A stretch of 64,000 nucleotides of DNA, taken from assembly GCA_001599615.1 (NCBI GenBank), contig BCHJ01000010.1, forward strand, positions 558,001 through 622,000, given 5' to 3'. Source of the stretch: Thielaviopsis euricoi. Taxonomy: Eukaryota; Ascomycota; Sordariomycetes; Microascales; Ceratocystidaceae. Shown one piece after another: positions 33,220-45,243 of this stretch. The notes beneath the pieces are model-generated. The model ran no database searches, was not told the DNA's origin, and saw only the letters and a list, made by a program, of their open reading frames with translations. Both the position numbers and the translations under genes were made by a program. Within the stretch, counting starts at the first letter, position 1. Each line of letters opens with the position of its first letter.

Positions 33220-35525
33220 ATGTCCCGGAGATCAACGACCCGCAAGGCCGGTGACGATTTCCTCACCGCCGGCGCCGCCATCCAAGATGACCTCCCGCCC
33301 CTGGCCAGTCGATTCAGCAGCACCTACGGCGCACAAGTCAACTACGCCATCTATAACCCGATGAAGGGTCGTCGCAGAGATCTAACTTCTGCGATCAGCT
33401 CAGCTCTGCGTCATCAGGAGATGTCCGAAGAAAAGGTCGAGGAGGAGCTCATGGAGCAGTTAATGCAGGACACTCCTGCGGCGCGCAAGAACCGTAGAGA
33501 TGCTGGCCGTCTCAAGGAACATGGTCTTGCTTCGCCTGTGCCTGACGATGAGTCTTGCATTATGCCTGAGCTTCCGACCATCCACCGGCGAGAGCGTGTA
33601 ATGCCCACCAGTCGCGCTGTCCTACAGGATGACAACCAGGATTGTGTCAGCGAAGTCTCGGACCATGGAGCCCTGTTTGACAATGAGAAAGCTGCACCCA
33701 AGCTATTCTCGCCCAGCCTCAGGACACCTACCCCAGAGCATCAGATGTCCGAGTTTGCCCTCAAAGCTAAGCAAATGGCATTTGGAGGCGAATCGCACCT
33801 CTCTGACCAGCCTGGCCATGCTTCTCAGACCAACTTCAACACTGAAGGTGGTCTTTACGGCGAAGCCACTTTCAAGCGTCTGATGCGGAAAGCATACGGT
33901 AAGCTAGTGTCTTCTATTTACCACTATCTTCCTCTTCTAACGTTTCTGTTCTCTTAGCATCTGTTGCAGAGTACCTTTACAAGGGCTCTCTTACGCTCAT
34001 TGTCATCTCTTTTTGGCTTGCCCTTGTAGTCTGGTTATCGCACCACTACACCATCAACCCGGCGCTCAAGGACTGGGACTTTACCTGGGATAACTCAGCC
34101 GGGATGTGGGAAAACATGGCACAGTTCACCCCAGTTGTCCCTATTATGGCACCGGATAGTATATACCCTGGCGACGGTCGTTCAGATACTGCTGCCTTGG
34201 CGCCATTCATCAATGAGCTCCAGCGGCAAAAGAAGGCTCTCAAGAAGCTAGAAAAGAGCTCTTCGCTGAGCACAGAGGCTCACGAACAGCTGAAGAAAAT
34301 CCTTCCAGGGTTCGTTATGCTGGAAAAGAATGGTCGCCTGCCTATGAGTGTTTACCTGACCATCCGCGACAATTTACAGCGTGATGGTGTGTTTTTCAAC
34401 ATGGGCAAAACCTATGGCGGCAATTTTGAGATTTCATCCAGTGCGCAGTGGGATGCCATTTTGCGACAGCTGAAGCAGAATGGTTACCCCGACGCGAATG
34501 GAATTCTGTCAGTTGACACGGGCGTTACGAGAAAGGAGTGGAAAAAGTTTGTGTCAGAGAATTCCAAGGCTATCGACGCTGTGCGGAAAACTGATGGAAC
34601 GGCTTCCCACCGGGTTACGCGCGAAGACGTTATCAAGATGATTGACGCCGAGTTCTCAAGCCAAATGAAGATGAAGGCGGAAGACATGGTGGCCTTGGAG
34701 AAGCGACTGGAAGAGAAGCTTATGATTGCTGTCAGGGCGGCTGCTTCGACTACCGCAGCAGAGAAAATGAGCCGCTCAGAGGTGACTTATCTTGTGGCTT
34801 CAATGCTACGCAAGGCCATTGGCGAAGCGCAGTTGGGTACACTCGCCAGCCGCGGGATTGACCAAGATTTGCGGCACATGCTGAACAATAAGGTCAACTA
34901 CCTTTCCCCCGGCGCTGGAGCTATTATTGATGGGTCACGATCAACCCCCACCTATAAACCCGACGACAATCAAAACCCCGATACCATAAATGACAACCCC
35001 CCTGCCGCTGCTTTGTACGATTGGAGTGATGACGGCGAATGTTGGTGTGGATCTGTCACCGAAGATCGGAAGAGTGGTCTGCGGCAGGGAACTGCTTTTG
35101 CTGTCATGCTGACCAAGCCTATTCTGCCAGAGTATGTTGTCGTTGAACACATTCTAAAGGGTGCGACTCTGGAGGACGATACGCGTCCGCGCAACATTGA
35201 GGTGTGGGCCAAGATTGAGGATCCTGGCATACACAAGCGCGTGGAAGATTTTGCGGCGACGGAGTTTCCTATTGCCCGCGACGAGAACAACAAGCCGATT
35301 GGAGAGATGTTCCGGAACGACGAATTTGCGAAGATTGGCGCCTTTGTTTTCCCCGAGTCCAGCCAGTCCCGGTCGTACGTGTACAACCTGTCGCCAGAGT
35401 TAGCCAACATGGGCGTGGAGACGGACCATGTACGCTTTGTGGCCACCACCAACTATGGCAACAAGGTCAAGACGTGCTTCTATCGTGTACTCTTGTACGG
35501 GAGCACCAAGGAGGACCAGATCTGA
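33220..35525 (+). CDS. SUN-domain (Sad1/UNC-84) inner nuclear membrane protein
   Basis: Two exons, 33220-33898 and 33958-35525 (intron 59 nt with a CTAAC branch site), encoding 748 aa. The nucleoplasmic N-terminus of about 230 aa is disordered and has an Arg/Lys-rich start. A single membrane span at about 237-254 (SLTLIVISFWLALVVWL) is followed by perinuclear coiled-coil segments (around 305-340 and 465-490). The C-terminal SUN domain, from about residue 575, contains YDWSDDGECWCGSV, PEYVVVEHILKGA, RNIEVWAKI and the hallmark YGNKVKTCFYRVLLYG. SUN proteins trimerise and bind KASH proteins of the outer membrane, linking the nucleus or spindle pole body to the cytoskeleton. Two Cys in the ECWC region and one near the C-terminus are typical of the family. 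Complete. Confidence 0.92.
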
Positions 35526-36932
35526 GTTGGGCCGGAGTTCTTCTTTCTTTTTTTCTTTCTTATCTTTTTGGTGGGGGTTATACACATGATGGATGATTAA
35601 GTCTGTTTTTACTTGGAGATCATCATTTTGTTTTTGCTGTTGTAAAGCTTTTGCTTTTGTTATCTCTTTTTGTTCTGTTGACGTTTTCTTTTACGTTTTA
35701 CCTGCTTTGCACTGGGTCAGGAGTTGGGGCTGGATTTGTCACATTCTGTTTATGCTTGTCTCTTTTTCTTTTTCTTTTTTTGAGGATATCTTCTCGTTTT
35801 GATTTTTATTTGTTTCTGTATCTTGTTATCGAATTTGAATTTTGCATTTAGACTATAATTTGTGGTGTGTTTTCTCTTGGTGACGATAAATCAACGCGGC
35901 CAGATTGGTGGTTAAATCTTCAAGCATGTGATTGTCGGTTGGTTGGCGTTGCTGGTCAGTCCTGTCTTTGATGGGCGAGACCTTCTAGAAGGATCGGACA
36001 CATGGGCGGTGAAGAGCGGCACAATCCCGCGGGTTAATCGGGTTCCCGCTTAGGTTTGATGAGATGACAGTTGGGACGGACGAAGATAATGTTGTCTCAG
36101 GGAGTCCCTTGATATGTTTATTTTGTTCTTATTTTAGGGTACTACAAAGTCCAGCAAAATCATGTCATGGGCTGACTCTACAAGACTGACCAACATGTCC
36201 CTTGTTTTTTTTATAAGACCATTGGCATTCCTTTCTTCTACGCCCTGGTAGAACGAAATGGGCTCATTCGATGAGGATGCATGTGTATTGAAAACAGGCT
36301 GATGATCCCTGGCTGTGGGACAAATGAGGGGCAAAAAGAAGAAGGAAAAAAAGAAATAGGTGCGGGAAATCAGACGGTTATGGCAGTTTGACGGTCTTCC
36401 GGTGTTATTCGCGCTGCTGCATGAGGTTTTGATTTCCTGCATGTATTCTTTTTTATTTTTATTGCTGATACAAGGAAAAAAAAAATCTGTGCTTTGCTCT
36501 GCTGTGCTACAGGCTCAATCTGTAGCGTGTCTAGTTGATCATGTAATTGTTTCAGCTTGTTACTTTTTTATTTTATGTTTTTATTTTCTGTCACATAACT
36601 CCGTCGTCCCATTCCGAACCAGTACTTTTCTGTTTTTTTCTTTTTTTTTCTTCTTCCTAATCTTTTCACTATTATACCCGTTTTGTTCTAAACCTGCATT
36701 CTCCCTACCATCGGCTATCACACTATCACAAGCCCAGATTTCCGATCCTATCGATAAGCCCGGACGCCAGCTTCACACTCATTTTTTTATTTCCTTAACG
36801 GTGTCATTTTTTCTTATTGTTTTTTGTGTGTTTGGCTACCTGGCCCGATCTCTTCTCACCTCGTTACTCTCTTTTATATATATATATCTGCTGTACGGTA
36901 TATTATTCTTATTATTTAATTGTTTGCCAGCC
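35526..36932. other. Intergenic region between SUN gene and FAD1
   Basis: About 1.4 kb in tandem orientation, T-rich at both ends (3' end of SUN gene; pyrimidine-rich FAD1 leader ending in a TATATATATC run near 36877). Open frames here are made of Phe/Leu runs and are not credible. Confidence 0.5.
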
Positions 36933-37804
36933 ATGGACCAATCGACTGCCCCGCCAGCCATGGATCTTCGCCAGGTCTGCAAGCTCATGCACCAAAAGGT
37001 CGAGGCGCTTCTGCTCCGCGATCCCGCAGACGTCAAGTGTCCGGCGCTGGCCGCCGTGCAGGCGCAGACACGCACATCTCTGGCCATTGTCGAAGACGCC
37101 TTGAACCGCTATGCGTAAGTGCGCTTCCCTCTTGTCCTCTCTTTTGTTTATCGCTATTCTGCCCAGGTGTCCTGAAGTCAAGTCACCATTCTCTCGCTAA
37201 CCAAAGCTCTCTTCTTTACAGCTTCGACGAGCTCTCGCTCTCGTACAATGGCGGCAAGGACTGTCTTGTCCTGCTCGTCCTCCTGCTCGCCTCGCTGCAC
37301 AAGCGCTACGCTTCCACGTCCGCCTTTCCGACCTCGCTGAACAGCATCTACATTGAATGCACACACCCGTTTGCCGAAGTCGATGCCTTTGTCGCCCGCA
37401 CCGCCGCACAATACCACCTGCACCTGGCGCGCTCCAGCAAGCCCATGAAGGCCGCCCTGGCCGATTACCTGGCCGAGCAACCACACCTGCGCGCCGTCTT
37501 TGTCGGCACGCGCCGCACCGATCCGCACGGCGCGCGCCTTTCGTTCTTCGACGAGACTGACGGCGATTGGCCGCGCTTCATGCGCGTGCATCCCGTCATT
37601 GACTGGCACTATACTGAGATTTGGGGCTTTATTCGTGAGCTCGGCATCGAGTATTGCTCTCTCTACGATCTCGGTTACACATCCCTCGGCGGCACCGACG
37701 ACACATATCCCAATCCAGCCCTCAAGAAAGACGACGGCCATGGCTTTAGACCGGCCTACGAACTTACCGAGGACCTGGAGGAACGGCTGGGTCGGCCGCT
37801 GTAG
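36933..37804 (+). CDS. FAD1: FAD synthetase (FMN adenylyltransferase) FAD1
   Basis: Two exons, 36933-37114 and 37222-37804 (intron 107 nt), encoding 254 aa. The PAPS-reductase/adenine nucleotide alpha-hydrolase fold begins with the pyrophosphate-binding loop SYNGGKDC (residues 68-75). The diagnostic FAD1 run follows: VFVGTRRTDPHGARLSFFDE, DWPRFMRVHPVIDW, EIWGFIREL, YCSLYDLGYTSLG and DDTYPNPAL. It transfers AMP from ATP to FMN, making FAD. Compared with yeast Fad1 all substrate-binding segments are present; size is slightly small. No targeting signal is obvious, so it is predicted cytosolic. The ATG chosen (ccATGG) is the first in frame that gives a normal N-terminus; a second in-frame Met lies nine codons later. 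It converges on DBP4 with 322 bp between stops. Confidence 0.93.
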
Positions 37805-38126
37805 TCTAGGGTTGTCTAGGGTTGGCCGCATTCTGTACATAGGCTCGGGTCTCGGGTCATGCCGTCCAACTTCACAATTCGCCTTGTTCTTTACTCACTT
37901 CTCACTCCCCCGTATACTATATAGAGGTCGTTTTTGTAGCAAATAAATCCATAGCAATTAATCAAACAAGATATCTTAAGAACGAAAGAAAAGAAAACAA
38001 ACTCAAATAAATTACCGCGCTCCATCCTTTTGTAATATGCAAAACGTGAGTATATGTGCAAATATAAGTAAGTAAACTCCAGGCCCAAAACTCCCCCTCT
38101 TATATCCATCGTCGTCGTATCTCTTA

Positions 38127-40708
38127 CTACTGCAGCAGTCCAGCAGCCAGTGCTTCGTAGTCCTCCAGGGTCTCGGGCTCGTGGTCCATCTCGATGACTC
38201 TGCGACCACCCTTGCCATCTCTGCGCTTTTTCTTGCGCTCTCTGCGCTCCTCGTCCGAGTCGTCCTCGAACCATTTCTTGCCACGCTTTCCACCCGCCTT
38301 CTGCTGCTGCTGCTCGTCTGGCTCGCTGCCACTGTCGCTCTGCGGCTTCGACCCAGCCATCGGCAGACTGCGCAGGAAGTCCAGAGCTGCCGACGGATCG
38401 TCGTAGGCAGCGCCCTCCAGCTGCACACCACCGTCGTCGCTGCCTTCGTATCCATCGTCGTCGCCGTCGTCGTCGTGGTCTTTGCCGCCGGACTCGGTGA
38501 AGCCCATGGCTTCTTCGCGCTCGCGCTGCTTGCGCTTGTCGCGCTTCTCCTTGCGGCGCTGCTTGGCAAGCTGCTTGTCGTCGGCATCGGCAACCTTGAG
38601 CGCCTGCGCCTCCCCGGAAACGAACTTGCGGATCTGCTCTTCGACGGGACCCTCGCTCTTAAAATCGGCCTCGTTCTTGAGCTCGTACACGGACCGCGCG
38701 TTGCCGTCGTCGTCAAACACAATCTTCTCGGCAGGGCCGCGGTACTTGAGCAGCTTCTTCTTGGACTTGAGCAGCTTCTCGCGCCGTTTCGAGTCAATGA
38801 TGAGCTCCTTGCCGCCCAGGTTGAGAACTCTGGGCTTGGCGCCTGTGTCTTCCTTTTCGTTATCGGTATCCGGGTCGTCAGCGTTAATGACACGCTTGAC
38901 CTTGAGGAAGTCGTCGCCGTCATCGCCGTCGCCGTCGTCCACCAGCTTCGTGTAATGGCCGGTAAAGACGTCCTGGTTGGTACGCTCAAACATCTTTTCG
39001 TACTTGGTGCGCACCTCCTTCTTCTTGGGCTTCTTCTTCTCGCCGTCCGAGTCGTCGCCGTCCGATTCTGACGACGACAGGCTGACACGCGGCGCGTTCT
39101 TGATCTTCTTGATGTCCTCACCCTTTTGGAACTTGATTTGTGGCGTACCCGGCAGACCCAGGCTGGACGCAAAAGCATCGAGATCCAGCTCCTCAAAGCG
39201 GAACACCTCCTTGTCTTTTTGCAAATGCACTGAGCGCGTGTAACTGATAAAAGCCTTTTGCGCCAGGTACTTGATCTCGGGGTTCTGGAACGCCATACTC
39301 TGCAGCTTCTCGACAATCCTCCGCTTCTTCTTTTCCTTGGCATGCACCTGCTGGATAGGAATTTTTTTGTGCGCCAGTCTCTTCATGAAACCCTCCTCCT
39401 CACTGGGGTCTAGGAACAGAATGGCCTTGCCGTTGCTCTCGTAACGCGCAGTCCGGCCCACACGGTGAATATATGTGTCGGCGTCTTCGGGGCAGTCGGC
39501 CTGTACGACCCAGTCGACGGCGGGAAAGTCGACACCACGCGCCACCACGTCCGTGGCAAATAGACAAGAGTATTGCGCGCGCGAGAACTTGCGCGTAATT
39601 TCGAGACGCGCAATCTGCTTTTGCCGGCCGTGCAAGTGCAGCAGCGGCACACCGGGCTGCATCTGACGGAAGCTTTCGTAAACAAAGCGCACCTGCTTGC
39701 CCGATGACAGGAACACAATGATCTTGCTCTTGAGGTTGGCCTTGATGAAACCCCAGAGCATGTCGAGCTTCTCGTGTAGTGGCATCACCATGTAGTGCTG
39801 CTGCAGGGTGGCAGGGGTCGCGGTGGTTGCCTTTTCGTGCACGGAAACGTACTGCGGATCCTTCAGACTGAGACGCGCAAGATCCGACACGCGCTTGCTT
39901 TGGGTGGCGCTGAACATGAGCGTCTGACGCTGCTTGGGCAGGTGGTCAACCAGCGCATCAACTGCCGACTGGAAGCCCATATCCATGATACGGTCGGCCT
40001 CGTCCAGCACTAGAATTTGCAAGTTGTTCACATCCAGACCGGCGGTCTGGTCCAGATGCTGCAGCATACGACCGGGTGTGCACACCAGGATGTTCATCTT
40101 CTCCAGACGATCGGCCTCTTCCTTGAGACTCTTGCCGCCAATGACCAGACCGGCCGAGAAGACATGGTGGCGACCGACCTTGCGCAGCACTTCGAAAATC
40201 TGCACAGCCAGCTCGCGCGTGGGCGAAATGATCATGGCGCCGAGACCATCAAACTCGGTCCAGCGCGCGCGGTACAGACGCTCGAGAACGGGAATCAGGA
40301 AGGCGAGGGTCTTGCCGCTACCGGTCTTGGCAGCGCCGAGAATATCGAGGCCCTTGAGGGCGAGAGGAACAGCTCGGGCTTGAATGTCGGTGAGGACCTT
40401 GAAATGCGAAGCATCGAGGCCGTCGTTGGTCGGGTCGGAGAGCGGGAGATCGGAGAAGTTCTTGACTTCGGTCGCTTTGGGATCCTGGCGGGAGGACAGG
40501 CGGTTAGACGTGTATCAGACTTGGAGGTGTACTAGACTGGAAGACACTCCACGTATAAGGGAGCAAATGCACTTACAAACTCTTCGACCTTCTTGTTCAG
40601 CTCGTCAATGTTGGCAATCGTCTCTTTGCGACGCTCCAGACGGTCCTTGGTCTTGCCCTCCTTGTACTTGCGGCGCACTGGCGCGCCTTTACGCTGATTG
40701 GCGGGCAT
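38127..40708 (-). CDS. DBP4: DEAD-box RNA helicase DBP4 (DDX10)
   Basis: Two exons, 40708-40577 and 40484-38127 (intron 92 nt, GTAAGT..CCAG), encoding 829 aa. The basic N-terminus (PVRRKYKEGKTKDRLERRKE) leads to the Q motif (HFKVLTDIQARAVPLAL), motif I AAKTGSGKT (95-103), PTREL, DEAD (205-208), SAT (236-238) and HRVGRTAR (384-391). The family signature EADRLEKMNILVCTPGRMLQ and the DBP4 C-terminal extension follow. That extension is a long acidic/basic tail with repeated Asp/Glu and KKRR blocks, a typical nucleolar tail. Dbp4 is needed for early 18S rRNA processing: it releases U14 snoRNA from pre-rRNA in the small-subunit processome. Length matches Dbp4/DDX10, and all helicase motifs are intact. 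It is head-to-head with the beta-glucosidase gene. Confidence 0.95.
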
Positions 40709-41383
40709 TATGGCGGAAGATGTTCTTCTGTATCAGATGAATTATTTCCTAATGATAGCCGAAGCCAAAAAGAAAACCAAGAAAAAAAGATCAGCAAATC
40801 AAAGATTTTAACACCAGCCAAACTAATCGCAACTCAGCTTGTTGTTTTGTCGCAGCCGCCAAACTTTTTTTTTACAGAGCCTTACGATAAGCCCCACTAT
40901 AGTTCTTATCTCGGACAGCTGCAGACAGGGATTTACTGCAGCTGTCACCAGGTGTCAAATGACGGAGATTCATATCGCCGACATCCTTGTCAATTGCTGG
41001 CTCCTGGAATATCTTCGGCGGTATACGCCCAGCAATTAGCCGTCCCGCTCCGGACGCCGGTAAATGCTGGTGTATCCCGGGTGAATTAACGCGTAGAGCG
41101 GAAATCAAATCGTAGCCCCCGGCAGAATTACGCCTCAACTTCGCTAATTAATGATGGAGCGTCCGTGAACGTAAATGCTGATCCTTCAATGCAATGCAGC
41201 GTCAATATCTCACTTTGCTGATTATTTAAAGAGTGGACTTTCCGCTGCAACTCCGTGATTCTTTTATCGTAGTTTCCTTGAAATACTATCAATCGGTGGT
41301 TGCCGCCCCGCTACAAGAATAGCGGTATTGAATTCGCCAGCCTCATTCGTCTCATTCAGCCTTGCTAGAAATTTTTCCTCACC
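40709..41383. promoter_or_regulatory. Divergent promoter DBP4 / beta-glucosidase
   Basis: 675 bp between two start codons. It contains a perfect 11-bp inverted repeat (GACAGCTGCAG at 40914-40924, complement at 40936-40946, loop 11 nt) and several CGG/CCG triplets (41045-41060, 41290-41330) that could bind Zn2Cys6 factors. A TTTAAA element near 41226 could serve as the TATA of the glucosidase gene. Assignments are inference. Confidence 0.4.
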
Positions 41384-43941
41384 ATGGCCGACATTGATGT
41401 TGAAGCTGTCCTGAAAAAGCTTTCATTAGCTGACAAATGCCAGCTATTGGCCGGTAAGAATCTGATCCGGTATTTCCCCACTTGCGGCCCGGTCCGGTAG
41501 CTAAGAAGATCCTTACAGGCATTGACTTTTGGCATACGAAGGCCTTTCCTAAGCTTGGTGTTCCATCGATCCGCTTTTCCGATGGCCCTAACGGCGTGCG
41601 CGGAACGAAATTCTTCAATGGCGTACCGGCCGCGTGTTTCCCCTGCGGCACCGGGCTCGGCTCTACCTTCAACACGGAGCTTCTTGAAGAGGCCGGCCGG
41701 CTGATGGGCGCCGAGGCTAAACTCAAGAGCGCGCATTTAATTCTTGGTCCTACTATCAACATGCAGCGGTCGCCGCTGGGCGGCCGCGGGTTCGAGTCAT
41801 TTTCCGAAGACCCGGTGCTCTCGGGTCTGGGTGCTGCGGCGCTTGTCAGGGGCATCCAGTCTACCGGAATTATGGCGACGGCAAAGCACTTTGTGTGCAA
41901 CGATCAGGAGCATAAGCGTAATGCTACCAACAGTATTGTTTCCCAGCGCGCGTTGCGTGAGATTTACGCCATGGCGTTTCAAATCCTGGTGCGGGATGCT
42001 GAGCCCGGTGCTTTCATGTGTGGCTACAACGGCGTGAACGGCACATTTTGCAGTGAAAACAAGGAACTGCTTGAAGACATGCTCCGCAAGGAATGGGGTT
42101 TTACGGGTATTGTCATGAGCGACTGGTTCGGCACCTACTCCGTTACCGAGGCTACCCTTGCTGGTCTGGACATTGAGATGCCCGGTCCTCCCCGTTTCCG
42201 CACCGAAGCGCTTAAATTCAATGTGGCCACCGATAAGATTCCCGAGTTTGTTATTGATGACCGTGTACGTGCGCTTCTGACGCTCGTCAAGCGCTGCGCT
42301 GCATCTGGCGTGCCGGAGCACGGTCCGCAAAGACAGGGCAACACTCCCGAGACGGCGGCGCTCCTGCGCAAACTCGGCATCGAGGGCACCGTGATGCTCA
42401 AGAATGACAATGGCATACTGCCGCTCAAAAAAGACAAGAAGACGCTTGTGATTGGACCCAATGCCAAGGTTGCCATGTTCCACGGTGGCGGTTCGGCAGC
42501 CTTGAATGCTTACTACGCTGTGACGCCGTTTGATGGCATTTCGGCCAAGCTGACTGAGCCTCCGCAATTCCTGATGGGCGCGTACTCGCACAAGACGCTA
42601 CCAATACTTAGCTATGTCACCAAGTCGCACGGCAAACCGGGCATGTCGATGCGTGTGTACACAGACCGGCCTGGAGTGAGCACGCGTGAGCTCGTTGAGG
42701 ACATTGACATTACCAAGTCGGACATGATTTTGGTTGATTACACACATCCCAAGCTGGGGCCGGTCTGGTATGCTGATTTTGAGGGTACGCTGGTGGCCGA
42801 AGAGGACTGCATGTTTGAGATGTCGCTCATTGTGTGCGGCACAGCCAAGCTGTTCGTCAATGGCGATCTTGTCATTGACAACGCCACCAATCAGACGCCT
42901 GGCGATCACTACTTTAGCATGGCCACGATCGAAGAAAAGGGCACATACAAGTTCACCAAGGGCACGACGTACAACATCAAGATTGAGTTTGGCTCAGCAC
43001 CCACGTCTGCCATGGCATCGGAGAAGGTGCTCTTCCGCGGCGGTGCTCTGCGCGTTGGCGGCTGCAAGATCATTGATGACCAGGAGGAAATCGCGCGTGC
43101 GGCCGCTGCGGCCAAGGAAGCCGACCAGGTGATTATCTGCTTAGGTCTTAACGCCGACTGGGAGACGGAGGGCAACGATCGCGAGACGATGAAGCTTCCG
43201 GGCCACCTGGATGAGCTGGTGACAGCAGTGGCAGCAGTGAACCCCAAAACGGTGGTGGTTAATCAGTCAGGCACGCCGGTGGAGATGCCGTGGATCAAGC
43301 AGGTCAACAGTGTGATTCAGGCGTGGTACGGCGGCAACGAGACGGGCAATATCATTGCCGATGTGCTCTTTGGCGATGCTAATCCGTCGGGTAAGCTGCC
43401 GCTGTCGTGGCCAATCCGCACACAGGATAACCCGGCGTTTCTCAACTCGCGGTCCGAGGGCGGACGTACGCTGTACGGCGAGGATGTCTACGTGGGCTAC
43501 AGATACTACGAATTTGCCGACCGGAACGTTCTCTTCCCGTTTGGCCATGGCCTAAGCTTCACGACTTTTGCGCTATCTGACCTGAAGGTATCTGAGGCAG
43601 ATGGTGTGTTAACGACGGAAGTCACCGTCACTAACACGGGATCAGTGGCGGGTTCTGAGGTTGTACAGGTTTATGTCAAGCCGCCGCCGACGCAGGTCAA
43701 CCGACCGATCAAGGAGCTCAAGGGCTTTGGCAAGACGATGCTCCAGGCGGGCGAAAGCAAACACATGGTGGTGACAGCAGAGACAAAGTACGCTGTGAGT
43801 TACTGGTGCGAGCAGCGCAAGAAGTTTGCAGCTGAAGCAGGCGAGTACGAGGTGCTGGTGGACTCAACGAGTGCGACGGGAGCCAACACACTATGCGGAA
43901 AGTTTACAGTGGCCGAGACGTTTTGGTGGACGGGACGGTAG
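41384..43941 (+). CDS. GH3 beta-glucosidase with PA14 insert, intracellular type
   Basis: Two exons, 41384-41453 and 41519-43941 (intron 65 nt), encoding 830 aa. There is no signal peptide: the protein starts MADIDVEAVLKKLSLADKCQ and runs into LLAGIDFWHT, IRFSDGPNGVRGTKFFNGVP and GRGFESFSEDP. The nucleophile is Asp225 in VMSDWFGTYS; the likely acid/base is Glu631 in YGGNETGN. A PA14 domain (about residues 395-540, including YADFEGTLVAEEDCMFEMS) is inserted in the second domain, and a fibronectin III-like domain ends the protein. This architecture matches the Kluyveromyces marxianus BglI group. It hydrolyses terminal beta-glucosyl residues from cellobiose and aryl or plant glucosides after uptake. 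The very short first exon is supported by the conserved join QLLA-G-IDFW. Confidence 0.94.
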
Positions 43942-45243
43942 AGAAAGGAAGGATGGAGGGACTCTGAGAGCAAAGGAGAAGAAGCAAGCTGGGTTGGAAT
44001 ATCAAATGTAATATCAACAGGGTGGCGACTTGGCAGGTTCAGACGAATGCTGTGTAATATTCATGTGTCTTATATATTGGAGGCAGGGCAAATCATGTAT
44101 GACTTAAGGCACCATCCATCCATCTCCCTTGTGCATGCAGCGAAGCCCACCATTAAGAAGGACGAATCAGAAGATGTGAAACCAAGACGTGAAATTGTCT
44201 TTGGAAAGGGGAGAAAGGTGGTGTTACAGTGCTGATATTAAGGGATGAGGGGAGATGATGAGTTTGTTCAAATAGTGCCCTTTTGATTTTTATTTTTGTC
44301 TTTGGTGGGAGGCAAATGACGAATCGCTCTCTCTCTTTCTCTCTCTCTGAACACGCAGCAAAGTACACATGTATGTATGTAGCAGCCAGCGCATACATCA
44401 GAGAGCACAGCAAAAATGCAGTAAGATTTGATATGGATGACGCGCACTTTGTATTTTTCTTTCTTTTTTTCTGCAATCTGGAGTTATTTTTAGGTACGGG
44501 TTTTGTTTTATGTAGTCTTTGTTGTTCTCGGGGATTCTATTTGAGAGGTGGGCTGTGGTTATACAGTATGTAGTCGCACGGTGCTTCCATTCCTTGATCT
44601 GCAATTTTAACTCACGATTTTCGCCGTCTCCCTGTAATATTTTTATTTTTATTTTATACTTTTCAGGGTCCCCAAAACCGCCTGTAAACTTTGTGTTTGT
44701 GTCGCACCTTGATAGCTGTATAGCTGTATAAGCCAGTAACAGACGAACCACACGGGGGGGCAGTGTTTGGGAGGAAGGGGTTGGGTGGGAATCAGGTACG
44801 TACTACCACTACCCTAAAAAAGATACCACCATGAAGATGAAGGATGCTTGTTTGAGTTTTGTGTGTGTCGGGCGAAAGAGAAACAGCATCGTAGAGAAGA
44901 AAAAAAAAGAAGGAAAAAAAAAAAAAGAAAAGGGTGTTGTCGAGGTCGACTGACTGGGATTCGGCTATACGAATGAGTTAAAAGACTTAAAGGAATATCG
45001 TATATGTACGCTAGGGGCGATGTTGGTGTATGTTCTTAGGGGCTAGACTTGGTGCGAAGAAATAGACGCACTGTGCTGCTGTAGTCTCCGACTTGTTAGT
45101 GAGAACGACTTCAAGCTTAAATACGACACCCAACGCCGTCTTTTCTGATTTCCATTGTCCTCTTACCTCTGCACCTCTGCACCGCTGCTCAGTCCTACCA
45201 GTCACTCTTTTACGCCCATCCAGCCACCCAAAACCAAGACAAG
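43942..45243. other. Intergenic region between beta-glucosidase and cupredoxin-like genes
   Basis: 1.3 kb in tandem orientation. It contains a CT repeat (44326-44348), A-rich and G-rich simple tracts near 44750-44930, and the cupredoxin promoter at the right end. No gene seen. Confidence 0.5.

Noticed and set aside
36360..36932. An N-terminal extension of FAD1 of about 190 codons, in frame with its ATG.
   Set aside because: It consists of Phe/Leu/Tyr runs from T-rich leader sequence and is not a plausible protein; the ATG at 36933 has a good context and gives the family's normal length.
38181..39071. A 296-codon hydrophobic frame antisense to DBP4 that looks like a membrane protein.
   Set aside because: The Leu/Val/Ala runs are the complement of the acidic and Lys-rich DBP4 tail.
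41797..42591. A 264-codon frame antisense to the beta-glucosidase.
   Set aside because: Shadow frame with no recognisable motif.
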